A stretch of 64,000 bases of DNA from contig BSBM01000036.1 in NCBI GenBank assembly GCA_027924585.1, forward strand, positions 5,015,001 through 5,079,000, written 5' to 3'. This DNA comes from Larix kaempferi. Its lineage: Eukaryota; Streptophyta; Pinopsida; Pinales; Pinaceae. Position 1 is the stretch's first letter, and each line of letters opens with the position of its first letter. The translations under genes were made by a program, and so were the position numbers. The notes beneath the pieces are model-generated. The model was not told the DNA's origin and searched no databases. It saw only the letters and a program-made list of their open reading frames with translations. This document shows, piece after piece, positions 1 through 10,984 of the stretch.

Positions 1-1
1 C

Positions 2-1486
2 CTACCTGACTTGGCCAGACTGACCAACGACCCTATTCGACACGACCCTACATGGCCTCATATGCCTACCAAGATCCCCTCTGACATCCCTAAGTTCGAG
101 GGAAAGGCCGGTGAGGACCCACAAAACCATATCATGTCTTTCCACCTATGGTGTTCCTCTAACTCCATAGTGGATGACTCTGTTCGCCTCCGTCTCCTAC
201 AGCGCACCTTCACTGGCTCTGCAGCCAAATGGTATATCGAGCAACCTCATGGGACCCATGCCACCTTTGCTTCCCTTGCATCGACATTCCTGTAGTTCTT
301 CCAGTTGCCTGTCCGCTATGACGCGGGCGTCGAGATCCTTCTATCTTGTAGACAAAACACAGCTACCCATATCACGGACCACATCCATGAGTGGCGTCGA
401 CGCCGTAGCTTATGCAAGATCAAACTAGACGACCGTATCTTCCTAGATTGGTTCCTCAAGTCCCTGCTTCCTGCGATCGCTAAGGATGTAGCTTCAGAAA
501 GACCCCAGTCTGAAGAAGAGGCCATCCTTAAGGCACAACAGCTTGACCTCATTTACGCCCAGTCGGGTTACCTTTATACCATTATATCTGACGCCCCTCG
601 CGGCGAGTCCTCCCAGCATGATGCACCGGGGGCATCCCACGCTGCAGACGGCATCATCGGTCGTGTTTCTTCACATCCTCAACCATTTTCTATAGCACGA
701 CCTACCCCTGGCCCCGACCTGTCGTGGGCTACCTCACAGTCTGGAGCAACCAACTCATATGCTCCCATGACACACCACCATTCCCATGGACCCTCATGTC
801 CACCTCAATGCTTCGGTTATGCGACTCCTGCTTATGCTCCCCCAGTCGCACCTCAGTCTTACTACCATCCGCAGGCTGCCCCAGCCCCTGCACCTTCACA
901 AGCCCAACCCGCTTATTATCCGCCCCAGGCAGCCCCTGCGGCACATCCACAACCCGCTCCGCAGCCATATCAGCAACCCCCTCAGGTTGCTGCACCTGCT
1001 CAGCCTCAACCTGCATATCATCCACCGCAGCCTGCTCCAGCACCTGCGCAACCTCAAAATCCACCTGCTGCCCAAGGGCAAGTTTACGCCCAGCAAAACC
1101 CGCAGCAAAACCAGAACAACCAACGTAACCAGGGCCAACAGAACCGCGGCAAGGGCCGTAATCGTGGGAACAACCAACCTGCCGACCAAGCTGGTCAACC
1201 AGCTAATCCCCCCGACAACAACAATGCGGCCCCCGCTCATCAAAACCCTGATCGCCCGCCCAAGCAGGCTAAAAACCCTAATCTGCGAACGAACCACCCT
1301 TGTTCTATTTGCAGGGTCTATGGACATTACACACACGCTTGCCCACACTTAGAGCGATCTCGGCAACTCTGGGTTGACGAGGCCCATCGCCGAGGGCATG
1401 CGGCTCCCCAAGCACCGCCCAACCCCCCCAACCTCAACAACCCCCTTTGGTGCTGCAAAACCCCTTACCAACCCAAGGCGTGGTGA
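2..1486 (+). pseudogene. gag: Element A gag (capsid/nucleocapsid), one nonsense and one frameshift
   Basis: Gag forms the virus-like particle and packages the element RNA. The reading frame enters from the left edge and aligns with element B gag on the other strand. The retrotransposon gag domain covers about residues 10-190 of the visible part. A Pro/Gln/Ala-rich linker follows (about 730-1230), then a zinc knuckle CSICRVYGHYTHAC (1302-1343, CX2CX4HX4C). A TAG stop at 293-295 replaces a leucine codon present in B (TTG to TAG). Near 1420-1430 A has one base fewer than B in a C-run, which moves the protease out of frame and ends this frame at 1486. B reads straight through the same place, so the family probably encodes gag and protease in one frame. 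Confidence 0.85.
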
Positions 1487-3930
1487 ACACTCAGCCGTTG
1501 GCCCCTCAAGCTAACGTGCAACCCCAACAACAACAGATCACATACGCCGCTCCTGATCAACCCATGTTTGACTTAGGTACCCACCACTTGCTGATGATGT
1601 CATCTGCTGACGTCAACCTCCAGACCCGTCGGAACCAATATGGCCCCAACTCTGAAGCCACTCCCACAGATAAACCTACTAATGCCCATCCCACCGATCA
1701 GGCGTTACGTATACCTCCGCCGCCCATAGACGGCGCTGCGAAAGCACCTCGTTTCCCACTTCGCCGAATCAACAATAACCCCAATGCGCGCGCTGCGTCA
1801 AACTACAACATTGTAGACGACCTAGCCCAATCTCCCGCAGCCATGTCTGCGTTAGAAGTCTTGAAGAACTGCCCTTCACAGCGCAAGACTTTACTTTCCG
1901 CCATTGGGGGGATTGACCCAAATGATTCGAATTTGATGGCATTTGATTTAGACCAGTCTGAACCACGCCTACCTTCCAGCTTAGCATTCCAAGTTACTGT
2001 CTCCGTTAGGAATCTTGTCGTCCATCGGTGCATCATCGATGAGGGTGCCTCCACATGCGTTATGTCTACATTCGTATGGCAGAAGTTGGGGTCCCCTCCT
2101 CTCCAGCAGTCCACCACTGCATTACGCGCCTACGACGGTCGTTCGGCTCAGCCCGAAGGCCTCCTAGCCAACGTCCCCGTCCAGTTAGGTGGCAAAACTG
2201 TACTCATTGACATTGAGGTAATCAATGCCAAACTGGATTATAACCTTTTACTTGGCCGCAGCTACATGTATGCCATGCAGGCAGTTGCCTCTTCTGTCTT
2301 TCGCACCATGATGTTCCCCCATGAGGGACACGTGGTTAAGGTTGACCAGCTCACCTACTATGATCCCAGTGCTCCCGCGGCACCTGAAAATGTTCTTCCC
2401 ATGGTTGAACAACCTGTTTCTCATGCCACCACCTCATTTGTTTCCGCTACGGGACCTGGCGTCTACTCAGATGCGCCGATGACCTCCACCTTTCAATCCA
2501 TTCCTCCCCCGTCATCTATGCCCGAAGTGTCTGACTTATGTACCTTGTCCCATGACAACCTACCAACTAATAATCAACCACCCTTGTTGCCAACACCACC
2601 ATTGGTACCTAGCCACATTGGTGTTACACCTATCCATACGATCCCCTTCCTAGTCCCTCCATCGGGAGTAGTAAGCGCCCCGGTTATGGCTACCCTTAGC
2701 CTCCCGGGGTTAACCTTGGGATTACCTGTCTGGTATCTTTCACCTCCTGTTCACCCGCCGACACCAGATGTCGTCCTCCAACCGGTGCAACCCATGGCTA
2801 CTACCTCTCATCCACCTCCTGGTGTCTCTACCCCTTCATCCTCCACGACTCCCCCTCCTCCTCCCAGACCCACTGGGGGCAGAGGCCCACAACCTTACAC
2901 TGCTGTCCCACCCCCCAAGACAGTAAAAAACCCTCCAGTATTTCGTGCTCCTCCCAAATGCTCGCTGTGCGACGAGTTAGGCCATGCGACCCACCAATGC
3001 CCACAGTTACCAGCATTGCAGAAGCATATGCAGACGCTCGACGATGACCCCAACATCCCAACTGTCGAACTAAACCCCACTCCCAAGCCTAAGGATAAGT
3101 CCCTACGTACCAACCACTCCTGCGCCATATGCGGTATTTACGGGCATTATTCACATCATTGTCCCGATCTCCCGGATTACAGAGCAGCTCTCTATGAGAT
3201 GAACAATCTGGATCTTGAGACGGCACCACCTACCATTGAGGAGATCTACCCGCCAGACTCTTCCCCTTCCGGAGAGGTTAATACCATCTATATGATCTCT
3301 TCCACCACTACCCCCTCGTCAACCGATTTGACGACGCAAACTTTCCGTACCGATGAGGAGATTCTTGAGGCCCTTACTGCCCCGGATTATCCCTGGGATG
3401 ATATGCATCATCGCTCCTACTTCATCCCAGAAGCGTCTTCCTCTAGCTCTGCTACCCAATACACAGTTGAGTCCAAAGACTTCCTCCCCACCAAGGTCGA
3501 CTGGTTCAAGGACCCTATTCCTGCTCTTGACGCCTTCGAGGAAGGTAACATGGCCAACATCTCACCAGTCATCCAAGTTGATATCGCTGCCCCTGGGAGT
3601 GCCCCTGAACTCATCACTTTAGGAGCCTTCTGCAGTAAGCAAGAGATTGAGGAATACACTAACCTCTTCAGAGAGTTCCGTGATGTCCTTGCCTGGTCCT
3701 ATACCGAAGTGCCCGGTCTTGACCCCGCCATCAAAGAGCACCACCTTGACAACTCTAAGTCAAGGGGCATAATAGATTCCCTCGACCCTGGGATAGGGGG
3801 CATGATCAATCATTTTGAACTTTCCCCATCACATATATCTCAGCACGTCAATGAACCCATCGTTCAAACCAGCACATATGTGATCCATAATCACAAACCC
3901 CATGCACATAGCATGGGGGCAGGTCATTAA
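1447..3930 (+). pseudogene. Element A protease region with two more zinc knuckles, ending at the start of reverse transcriptase
   Basis: This 827-codon frame continues from gag. An aspartic-protease-like domain lies at about residues 190-310, with the active-site-like motif IIDEGASTCVMS (2033-2068) and the flap/helix motif LLLGRSYMYAMQA. The usual D-T/S-G triad reads D-E-G here, and element J has the same D-E-G. A proline-rich stretch follows, then two zinc knuckles, CSLCDELGHATHQC (2961-3002) and CAICGIYGHYSHHC (3121-3162). Near the end is the entry to a Tat-type reverse transcriptase (DVLAWSYTEVPGLDP, about 3683-3727). About 60 residues later the frame stops. None of the RT catalytic blocks, RNase H or integrase follows, so A could move only with proteins supplied by another copy. 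Confidence 0.8.
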
Positions 3931-4119
3931 CCTTGCTCACTTTTTCACACTTGTGATCTCAACCATTTTTGAGGTCACATATCACTTGTAGATTTGATTT
4001 GCTTTGATACACCTAGTATTCTTCCCCCACGGGTCATCATTTCTCCCCACCACTGCATCCTTGGCTTGGTGGGCTCACCTTTTACCATTCCGGAGTCTTT
4101 ATGACCTCCGTTTTTTGCA

Positions 4120-4570
4120 CCATTTGCACCGCCGGATTCATATTTCCGTGCCCGTGACGATGCTTGAGATCATTTCTCGCTCTCACTAGGACCAATATCA
4201 ACATTGTGTCCAGACACCACTAGTCGCCTCGGTTTGCGTGCCACATCGGCCGTTCTCCATTTTTCACATGTTTTATATCATCGGATTCATTTTTCCGAGC
4301 TGGTGATGATGCTTGAGATCATTTCTCGCTCTCACCCCCAGATTTTTCGGGCATTTTTCCAAAATGCCCCCGTCACCTCGATGTGCGTGCCACATCGGCC
4401 GTTACCCATTTTTGACATCCTTTCTATCGCTGGATTCATTTTTCCGAGCTTGTGATGATGCTTGATATCATTTCTCGCTCTCACTTGGTGCAATTTCAAC
4501 ATTGTGTCCCGACACCTTGCTGCCTCGATTTGCGTGCCACATCGGCCGCCATCGGATTGTTCCACATTTT
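4120..4570 (+). repeat. Tandem array, unit about 149 bp, about 3 copies
   Basis: The block GATGCTTGAGATCATTTCTC recurs with small changes at about 4158, 4308 and 4457, so the period is close to 149 bp. Each unit also carries GCGTGCCACATCGGCC and GGATTCATTTTTCCGAGC-like segments. Copies differ by substitutions and small indels. Confidence 0.85.
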
Positions 4571-5046
4571 TACATGAGCCATTCACTCCTGTCATACTGC
4601 AAATGTCTTGTTATTTTGCCACCATTTCATCTACCCCGCAAGGAGGCCCATCAGTGTTCCCCAACACCCTCGTTCTTGGTCACCATTATTGATCCTTGAT
4701 TGAACACTTCCTCCTTGCCTGGCCATTCCTTTTGTTCGGTATAATTTTATCCCTTTTTCGGGCCGGACAAGTCCTTTACGAAAAAAGGCACTTAGGGAGT
4801 TTCTGTTAAGCTCTTTTCTGACTCCTAAAAGAATGAAAAGATCGCCGAGCAATCTTGCTTCCTTTCATGCTCGCTAAAGTACCTGAAAGGGCGTCTATCT
4901 GGTATAAGTTTAACCCTTTTCCGGACCTGGTAGACTAATTACGAAAAAGGAATACTCTAGTCACACCGGCTAGAAGAGTTCTTCATTGCATCCTTTTATG
5001 CTTCTTTGGGCCTTGGAGACTAAATCTACGAAAAAGCAACCCCCTG

Positions 5047-5252
5047 GAGTCTTCTTACTTGCTTTCAGACTCTCTAAAATTGAAAGCAACCACGAGCATG
5101 AACTGTCCTGGGCTCGTAAAATCCACACGACAGTACCATTCCATCATTTCAGAGTCTTCTTATTTGCTTTCAGACTCCTTAAAATTGAAAGCAACCTCGA
5201 GCATGAACTGTCCTGGGCTCGTCAAATCCACACGACAGTACCATTTTACACA
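5047..5252 (+). repeat. Tandem duplication, unit about 104 bp, 2 copies
   Basis: GAGTCTTCTTACTTGCTTTC begins at about 5057 minus 10 and recurs about 104 bases later. Both copies contain GAGCATGAACTGTCCTGGGC and CACACGACAGTACCATT. They differ at only a few positions, so this duplication is younger than the 149-bp array. Confidence 0.85.
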
Positions 5253-6189
5253 CACTTCTTCTAGTTCCTTAACCCATGAAGAAGTTTTTCCCCCGTGCCT
5301 CCTGGCACTTTGATCTATCATCTCGGCAGCACCCCCAATCAGGTCGCCTTTGTTCAGAGTATTCTGCAGTCTTCTGCCATTTTACCCCAGCTTGAGTCTC
5401 CCTCAGACCAATCATCTCCCCAGATCCAATACAGCTATGATCCCTCTCCCCTTAGTCAGTTTCATATGCTGCCAGATCATTCCCATTATCATACTCTGAA
5501 CAAAGGAAGTTTGAGTTCATCCACTCTACTTGCCCAGTTGTCCCCCCACAGTTTATCAGTCCTGCCATCAGCACTATCACATTTCGGTCTTGTACCTCGC
5601 GCTCCTGTCAAGGAAACATCATTGCCTTGATAGTTGCAGGTCTCCCTCTGTCGACGACAGCTCCTCTATTCCAGAGGATAGGCCCAGAGGTCCCTACGCC
5701 TTGGACTTATCACCATTTGTGGTAAGTACCTACAGATCATTCTGAGAGGAGTCATCATTGCCTCTCCGAGTGGTTGTTCCTCACATGCTCGACTTCAGCA
5801 CCTTGATCCCATCGTTGAGGATCGCGTAGGATTATATCCCATCAGTTTTTAGTCGAAGACCCCGGATTTCCCCTGTCTCTAGCACATTGGTGAGTCATTT
5901 CGGAACGCCCAGTTGTATGTTCCCGTGGATTTCCAGGCTGCGTTGGCGTTTGTATTCGGAAGCCATCCAGTTCTATGCTTCCTTGAGTACCCAGATCAGT
6001 TCCAGTTCAGTGTACCATTGCGAGTGTACCCCTTGTCACTCTGATCCAGCAGCTCATTAGTTCCTTTGGTACCACATTCAGTAGCACTGTTGATTGTTCC
6101 AGTGTATCAGCTCGTCAGCACAGACATGGTCAGCCCAGTAGTATGTCCCAGATTTGTGTCCCCTCTGGACCCCTATGATGTACACAGTG

Positions 6190-6440
6190 GTTCTCTATGT
6201 ATCTTTCAGGTCCCTCTTTTCGGGCCTCACAGTTTTTTATGTATCTTGATACGAGCATGGGTATGCCCGCCTCGTCCATATATTAAGATTATTCCTCAGT
6301 CAGTATTTGAGGTCATGTATATTTCAGGTCCCCATTTTTTGGACCCCATTGTTTATGTTATGTTATATCCTGATACGAGCATGGGAATGCCCGCCTCGTC
6401 CATATGATCAGATGATTCCTCATCCATTATTGAGGTTATG
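6190..6440 (+). repeat. Tandem duplication, unit about 125 bp, 2 copies
   Basis: GATACGAGCATGGGTATGCC (about 6249) recurs as GATACGAGCATGGGAATGCC (about 6374). Each copy is preceded by a TTTCAGGTCCC segment and followed by a CCTCGTCCATAT segment. Confidence 0.85.
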
Positions 6441-6576
6441 TACTTTTAGTTCTTGCAGTTGTTCGGGATCGTTGTTCCGGGCTTCAGTTTGTTTCTTCTC
6501 TTCTCTCCACTCCCCAGGAAAACCATTCATGACTTATGATGTCCATCGGCCATACGATGAGCTCCTGCCCTCGCAC

Positions 6577-6590
6577 ATCAGGGGGCAATC
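6577..6590 (+). promoter_or_regulatory. Element A polypurine tract
   Basis: ATCAGGGGGCAATC lies immediately before the TGTTAACACC start of the 3' LTR. A purine tract here primes plus-strand DNA synthesis in LTR elements. It fixes the LTR boundary and the + orientation. Confidence 0.7.
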
Positions 6591-7308
6591 TGTTAACACC
6601 CAAAAAGTGTTCACTACCTCATCTACCACATTATATGGCTCATTTGTCCATTTCCCTACCATATATCCCAAAAAATCCCGTTAAAAAGCCTCCAAAAGGC
6701 CTAAAATGCCTCCAAAAGGCCACAAAACCATCAAAATAACCTAAAAAAGGCTAAAAAAACCCCCTTTTTCCTCTAAAAATAGCAAAAAACCCCCTAAAAA
6801 GGGAAGAAAAATATAAAATAATGAGGAAAAGGAGGAAAAAAACCCAATACAGCTACCCAAAACCATGTGTTTCCCAAAACCATGGGTCAGCACTCCACCA
6901 CCAAAAAACTATAAATAGGTGATGGAGATCCCTTATTCCATATCCACAATCACAAGCACCCTTACTCTGCCAAAATCTCTCTCGAAACCCTAGTTCATCA
7001 TTGAACTACTTTCACCTTGAGAGCCACTTTTGGCCCATCCCCACCATTGGAGAAGGAGAAGGAGCATATTGAAGCTTGGAGCATCCTCTTGGACACTGCA
7101 AAGGGCTTCATCAAACCTTTTCATTGAAGGTAACATTAATAGAAAAAGTCATTCTTTTCATTTGATGTTTATGTTTCATGCATGCTTTAGAAGTAATTTA
7201 ATTTCTGTTTTTAGTTTAATAATTTACATTTACTGAACTGCTACTAAGGAGTCCATTCTCCTTAGTAGGTGCTCATTTGCACAAGCTAGGGGTAAAACCC
7301 TAGCCACA
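6591..7308 (+). repeat. Element A 3' LTR (718 bp)
   Basis: It begins TGTTAACACC and ends CCCTAGCCACA. It matches, in reverse, the LTR of element B at 10,985-11,728. A TATA-like box (TATAAATA, 6910-6917) is the likely promoter core, and CTCTCTCGAAACCCTAG lies downstream. The stretch 6680-6770 has repeated AAAAGGC/CCTCCAAAAGGCC motifs. The two LTRs are similar in length and layout but differ at many positions, so A and B are old or distinct copies. Confidence 0.9.
6910..6917 (+). promoter_or_regulatory. TATA box in element A LTR
   Basis: TATAAATA lies in the middle of the LTR. The equivalent TATTTATA is at 11,376-11,383 in the reverse-oriented LTR of element B, so the motif is shared by both copies. 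Confidence 0.6.
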
Positions 7309-9401
7309 ACTACGCCTTGGTTTGGTAAGGGGTTTTGCAGCACCAAAGGTGGCTGCTGAGGTTGTGGGGGGTTGGGTGGTGCTTGAGGAGCCGCATGCCC
7401 TTGGCGATGGGCATCATCAACCCAAAGTTGCCGAGCTCGCTCCAAGTGTGGGAAAGCATGCGTGTAGTGGCCGTAGACCTCGGAAATAGAACAAGGATGG
7501 TTTGTTCGCAAATTGGGGTTTTTAGCCTGCTTGGGCGGGCGATCAGGGTTTTGGTTAGCAGGGGCCGCATTATTATTGTCGAGGGGATTAGCCGGTTGGC
7601 CAGCTTGGTCTGCAGGTTGGTTGTTCCCACGATTACGGCCCTTGCCGCAGTTTTGTTGGCCCTGGTTGCATTGGTTGTTCTGGTTTTGCTGCGGGTTTTG
7701 TTGGGTGTAAACTTGCCCTTGGGCAGCAGGTGGATTCTGAGGTTGCGCAGGCGCTGGAGCAGGCTGCGGTGGATGATATGTAGGTGGAGGCTGCACAGGT
7801 GCAACAACTTGAGGGGGTTGCTGATATGGCTGTGGAGCGGGTGGGGGGTTTTCCGCAGGGGCTGTCTATGGCGGGTAATAAGCGGGTTGGGCTTGTGAAG
7901 GCACAGAAGCTGGTGCAACCTGCTGGTGGTAATAGGGCTGAGGTGCGACCGGGGGGGCGTAAGCAGGAGTCGCATGACCGAAGCACTAAGGTGGGCATGA
8001 GGGTCCATGGGAATGGTGGTGATGTGTCATGGGAGCATATGAGTTGGTTGCTCCAGACTGTGAGGTAGCCCGCGAAAGGTCGGGGCCAGGGGTAGGACGT
8101 GCTATGGAAAATGGTTGGGGATGCGAAGAAACACGGCCAATGATGCCGTCTGCAGCGTGGGATGCCCCCGGTGCATCGTGCTGGGAGGAATCTCCATGAG
8201 GGGCATCAGGTATAATGGTATAAAGGTAACCTGACTGGGCGTAAATGAGGTCGAATTGTTGGGCCTTAAGGATGGCCTCTTCTTCAGACTGGGGTCTTTC
8301 TGATGCCACATCCTTAGTAATGACAGGGAGAAGGGACTTGAGGAACCAATCTAGGAAGATACGGTCATCTAATTTGATCTTGCATAAGCTACGGCGTCGA
8401 CGCCACTCATGAATGTGGTCCGTGATGTGGGTAGCTGTGTTTTGTCTGCAAGACAGGAGAATCTCAACGCCCGCGTTGTAGCGGACTGGTAATTGGAAGA
8501 GCAGCAGGAAGGTCGAGGCAAGGGAAGCAAAGGTGGCATGGGTCCCGTGGGGTTGCTCGATATACCACTTGGCTGCAGATCCAGTGAAGGTGCGCTGTAA
8601 CAGACGGAGGCGAACAGAGTCGTCCACTATGGAGTTGGAGGAACACCATAGGTGGAAAGACATAATATGGTTTTGTGGGTCCTCACCGACCTTGCCCTCG
8701 AACTTAGGGATGTCAGAGGGGAGCTTGGTAGGCATGTGAGGCCACGCAGGGTCATGTCGGATAGGATCGTTGGTCAATCTGGCCAGGTCAGGAAGGTTGA
8801 GGCTAGCCATGAATGGAAAACTGGAAGAAGGATGTGACACAGTAGTGGGTTGGACCACGTTGGGGCCAATGCCTCCAAGTGGAGGAGTAGGGTTTGGGAT
8901 TTTGCCCCCAAGTGGGGGAACTAATGTGGTGTAGGATGGTCCTGCACCACCATGGGTAGTGTGAGCCACTGATGGAGTGGGGATAGGTATTCTGGCTGCG
9001 GGAATAGGTGCAGTGAGGGGAACGGTAGATGGGGGCCCCATGGAGGGCATACCCAAAGCAGGTGTAGTAACTGGTGTAGTGGTGGATGTGCCACCAATGG
9101 TCCCTATTAAGAAAGGAGTGGAAGTCGTGCCAGCCATGGGGCTAGTAGGGGCAGTGTAAATGGGGTTCTCAGACTTTGGCTCAGAATCGGAGGTAAAGTA
9201 AGGAGCGTCAATATCAGGTGACAGAGTCCTGTGCTGCTGACGAGTGGAGTCAAGGGACAAGGCTCGTGATCTATGATAAGTAGTATCAAGTGATGATGAT
9301 CTGTGGCGATGACGGGTGGTGTCAAGTGAACCGTGCTGTGGGGGCTCGCCCCTGAGGCATCGAGAATGTCTCGGGGACTCAATGGTGACAGATGGTGTCA
9401 A
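7309..9401 (-). pseudogene. gag: Element B gag (and gag-pro junction), two nonsense codons
   Basis: One frame runs from about 9401 down to 7309. It has an N-terminal Ser/Thr/Pro-rich region of about 200 residues, then the gag domain (about 8770-8250), a Pro/Gln-rich linker, and a zinc knuckle whose second cysteine has become Ser and whose last has become Phe. Two stops break it: TAA at 7986-7988, where A has CAA, and a TAG near 7869, most likely from CAG. Both fit C-to-T changes. No ATG lies between the upstream in-frame stop near 9432 and the open frame, so the original start is uncertain; the first in-frame Met is well inside. The frame passes through the gag-protease junction without the frameshift seen in A. 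Confidence 0.85.
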
Positions 9402-10964
9402 ATCTCTGTGGGTTGAGGTGAGTAGAAAAATATCTCAAAAATCCTAATGCAACTGAGTGTGCAGAAGGAAAGCTCAAAAAACAAGGCACTCAGGCCAACA
9501 ACCAACTCAAAACACCTACTGTAACAGCTGTGCTACAATAAGTGGAGTATCAACAAAGATGGTCAGAATACCAACAATCAGCAGGTTTCCTAGAAAAATA
9601 AAAAATGGTGGACTCACTAGACCAAAAGGAGGTAAGGGAGCATGCAAACACCTAACTAAAAAGTATTCTGACTCAACTAGATATATCCTCTGCAAGGTGA
9701 TGAAATCCAAGTCAGACAATATGAATAGGAAAGCCAAGTGGCTAAGGTATCCCCCTACCAGGAGGGACACCGGGTAGTCAATCCTAGAAGAATGGAAACT
9801 AAGATACCCCGTTCATGACACGTCCAGAAATGTGAATCTGCCATTTGGTCCTTTTACCGCAATACCCCAATACAGGGATATCTCGAGAACTGCGAAAGGT
9901 ATCCCTTCGGTTACTGAATGGAGTGCGGTATTCCACTCAGGCCTCCGGAACCAGTCTCGCGACTTCAACCCTCCTAGGGGAGAGGCCCTCTGGTAAACTG
10001 GTCGTGACCATGCCAAAAAGTACTAGGGGATTTTGGCTCCCTAATTGGACAACAGCTATGTCTCAAGTGTAAGTAACCGAGGGGTGTTATTGGAAGCCTA
10101 TCCCCCCGATCCTACCTAACTACAAAGATTCTTTTGTGTTCCCCAAGTGGGGTTAGAATATTGGTTGAGTTGAGTAGTTTTTTAAGGCTCACTTGAATTA
10201 TGTGACAGAGTGTGTGCTCGTGAGGTGATGAACCCAAAATAGAAGTGCCACAAGGGGGGCAACTTTCTAACTATCAATAATACTGAATTTGAAACTTTAA
10301 CTTGCAAAATTTTCTGAATTAAGAATACTTGAAATTTTAAAAAGACTCTATAAAGGGGAACAGAAATTATGTTGCAGAAAAGGCTGTAGGGAAGTGGGGC
10401 TGCAGGTAGGACAGAGGGCCGTGCAGATGCAGAAAATATTGCATCAAAGGGGTTGGGTTCAAAAATAGGGAAAAAATGCTGAAATCAGACCGCGGGTCTG
10501 TGGCGAATCTGAACAGGCGGACCGCGGATTTAAGGGAAACAGACGCGGACAGGTCGCGGCTTTTTGGCCGACAGAGGCAGACGGACCGCAGGAAACAGGG
10601 AAAAAGACGCAGTCGGGTCACGGGAAAAAGGCTAACAGGCACAGTCGGGACGCAGGAAAGAGGCTGAAAGCCGCAGTCAGGACGCGGGAAAATGGCTGAC
10701 AGGCGCAGTCAGATCGCAGCAAACAGGCTGATTAGCCGCGGTCGGATCGTAGGTAACAGACTTGAATCTGCCGGCAGGGCATCGGAAACAGTCTGAGAGT
10801 CGCGGTCGGGTCACAGGTAAAGGCCTGAAAGACGCGGTCGGGACACTACTACAGAGGGAAAAGATGCGGTGTACGGCGGCCGAAAGGGACAACCGAAAGG
10901 AAAAAAAAAAAATGGGAAATTATTGCAGAATTTTTTTTTTTAAACTGAAACCAAAAATTCAAAA
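9402..10964 (-). other. Element B leader between primer binding site and gag
   Basis: About 1.5 kb without a credible gene on either strand. Its distal third (10,488-10,860) is a GC-rich tandem array, unlike the AT-rich surroundings. The rest is unique sequence in which I see nothing further. Confidence 0.7.
10488..10860 (-). repeat. GC-rich minisatellite, unit about 32 bp, about 10-11 diverged copies
   Basis: Units have the form (plus strand) CGCGGTCGGGTCACAGG followed by AAAGGCCTGAAAGA, repeated roughly every 31-34 bp with many substitutions. The array lies in the untranslated leader of B. Open frames across it are by-products of the repeat. Confidence 0.85.
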
Positions 10965-10980
10965 CCTAGGGGAGTCGCCA
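10965..10980 (-). promoter_or_regulatory. Element B primer binding site
   Basis: On the minus strand, five bases inside the LTR end, is TGGCGACTCCCCTAGG. A TTTTGGCGACTCC start is familiar from Tat/Ogre-type plant elements, usually attributed to a tRNA-Arg primer. The position supports calling 10,985-11,728 the 5' LTR. The exact tRNA is inference. Confidence 0.6.
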
Positions 10981-10984
10981 AAAC

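Larger units (their letters stand above)
3931..6576 (+). other. Element A 3' non-coding region
   Basis: No credible gene in 2.6 kb. Short open frames here are accidental and follow tandem repeats. The region consists largely of three successive arrays (listed separately) with different units, separated by unique sequence. Three diverged copies of a short block of the form TTTTCGGGCC...ACGAAAAA also occur near 4750, 4915 and 5000. This zone occupies the place where RT, RNase H and integrase would be expected. Confidence 0.75.
1..7308 (+). mobile_element. Element A: Tat-like Ty3/gypsy element, 3' part, lacking most of pol
   Basis: The 5' LTR and the start of gag lie outside the window. What is present, in order: gag, a protease region with extra zinc knuckles, only the first few residues of the reverse transcriptase region, a 2.7 kb non-coding stretch rich in tandem repeats, a polypurine tract and a 3' LTR. 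Directly after the LTR, at 7309, the sequence becomes the gag-pro region of element B on the opposite strand. A therefore inserted into a relative of itself. The predicted target-site duplication is ACTAC (7309-7313), whose other copy should lie left of the window. The motif AWSYTEVPGLDP (3692-3727) suggests the Tat/Ogre lineage. The lineage call is inference from motifs. Confidence 0.85.

Noticed and set aside
896-1348. Long minus-strand open frame opposite element A gag
   Set aside because: It is a shadow of the Pro/Gln-rich gag linker, whose codon composition leaves the opposite strand open. The same occurs opposite B gag (7335-7898).
4004-4699. Several plus-strand ORFs of 60-90 codons
   Set aside because: They follow the 149-bp tandem array and differ in frame between units.
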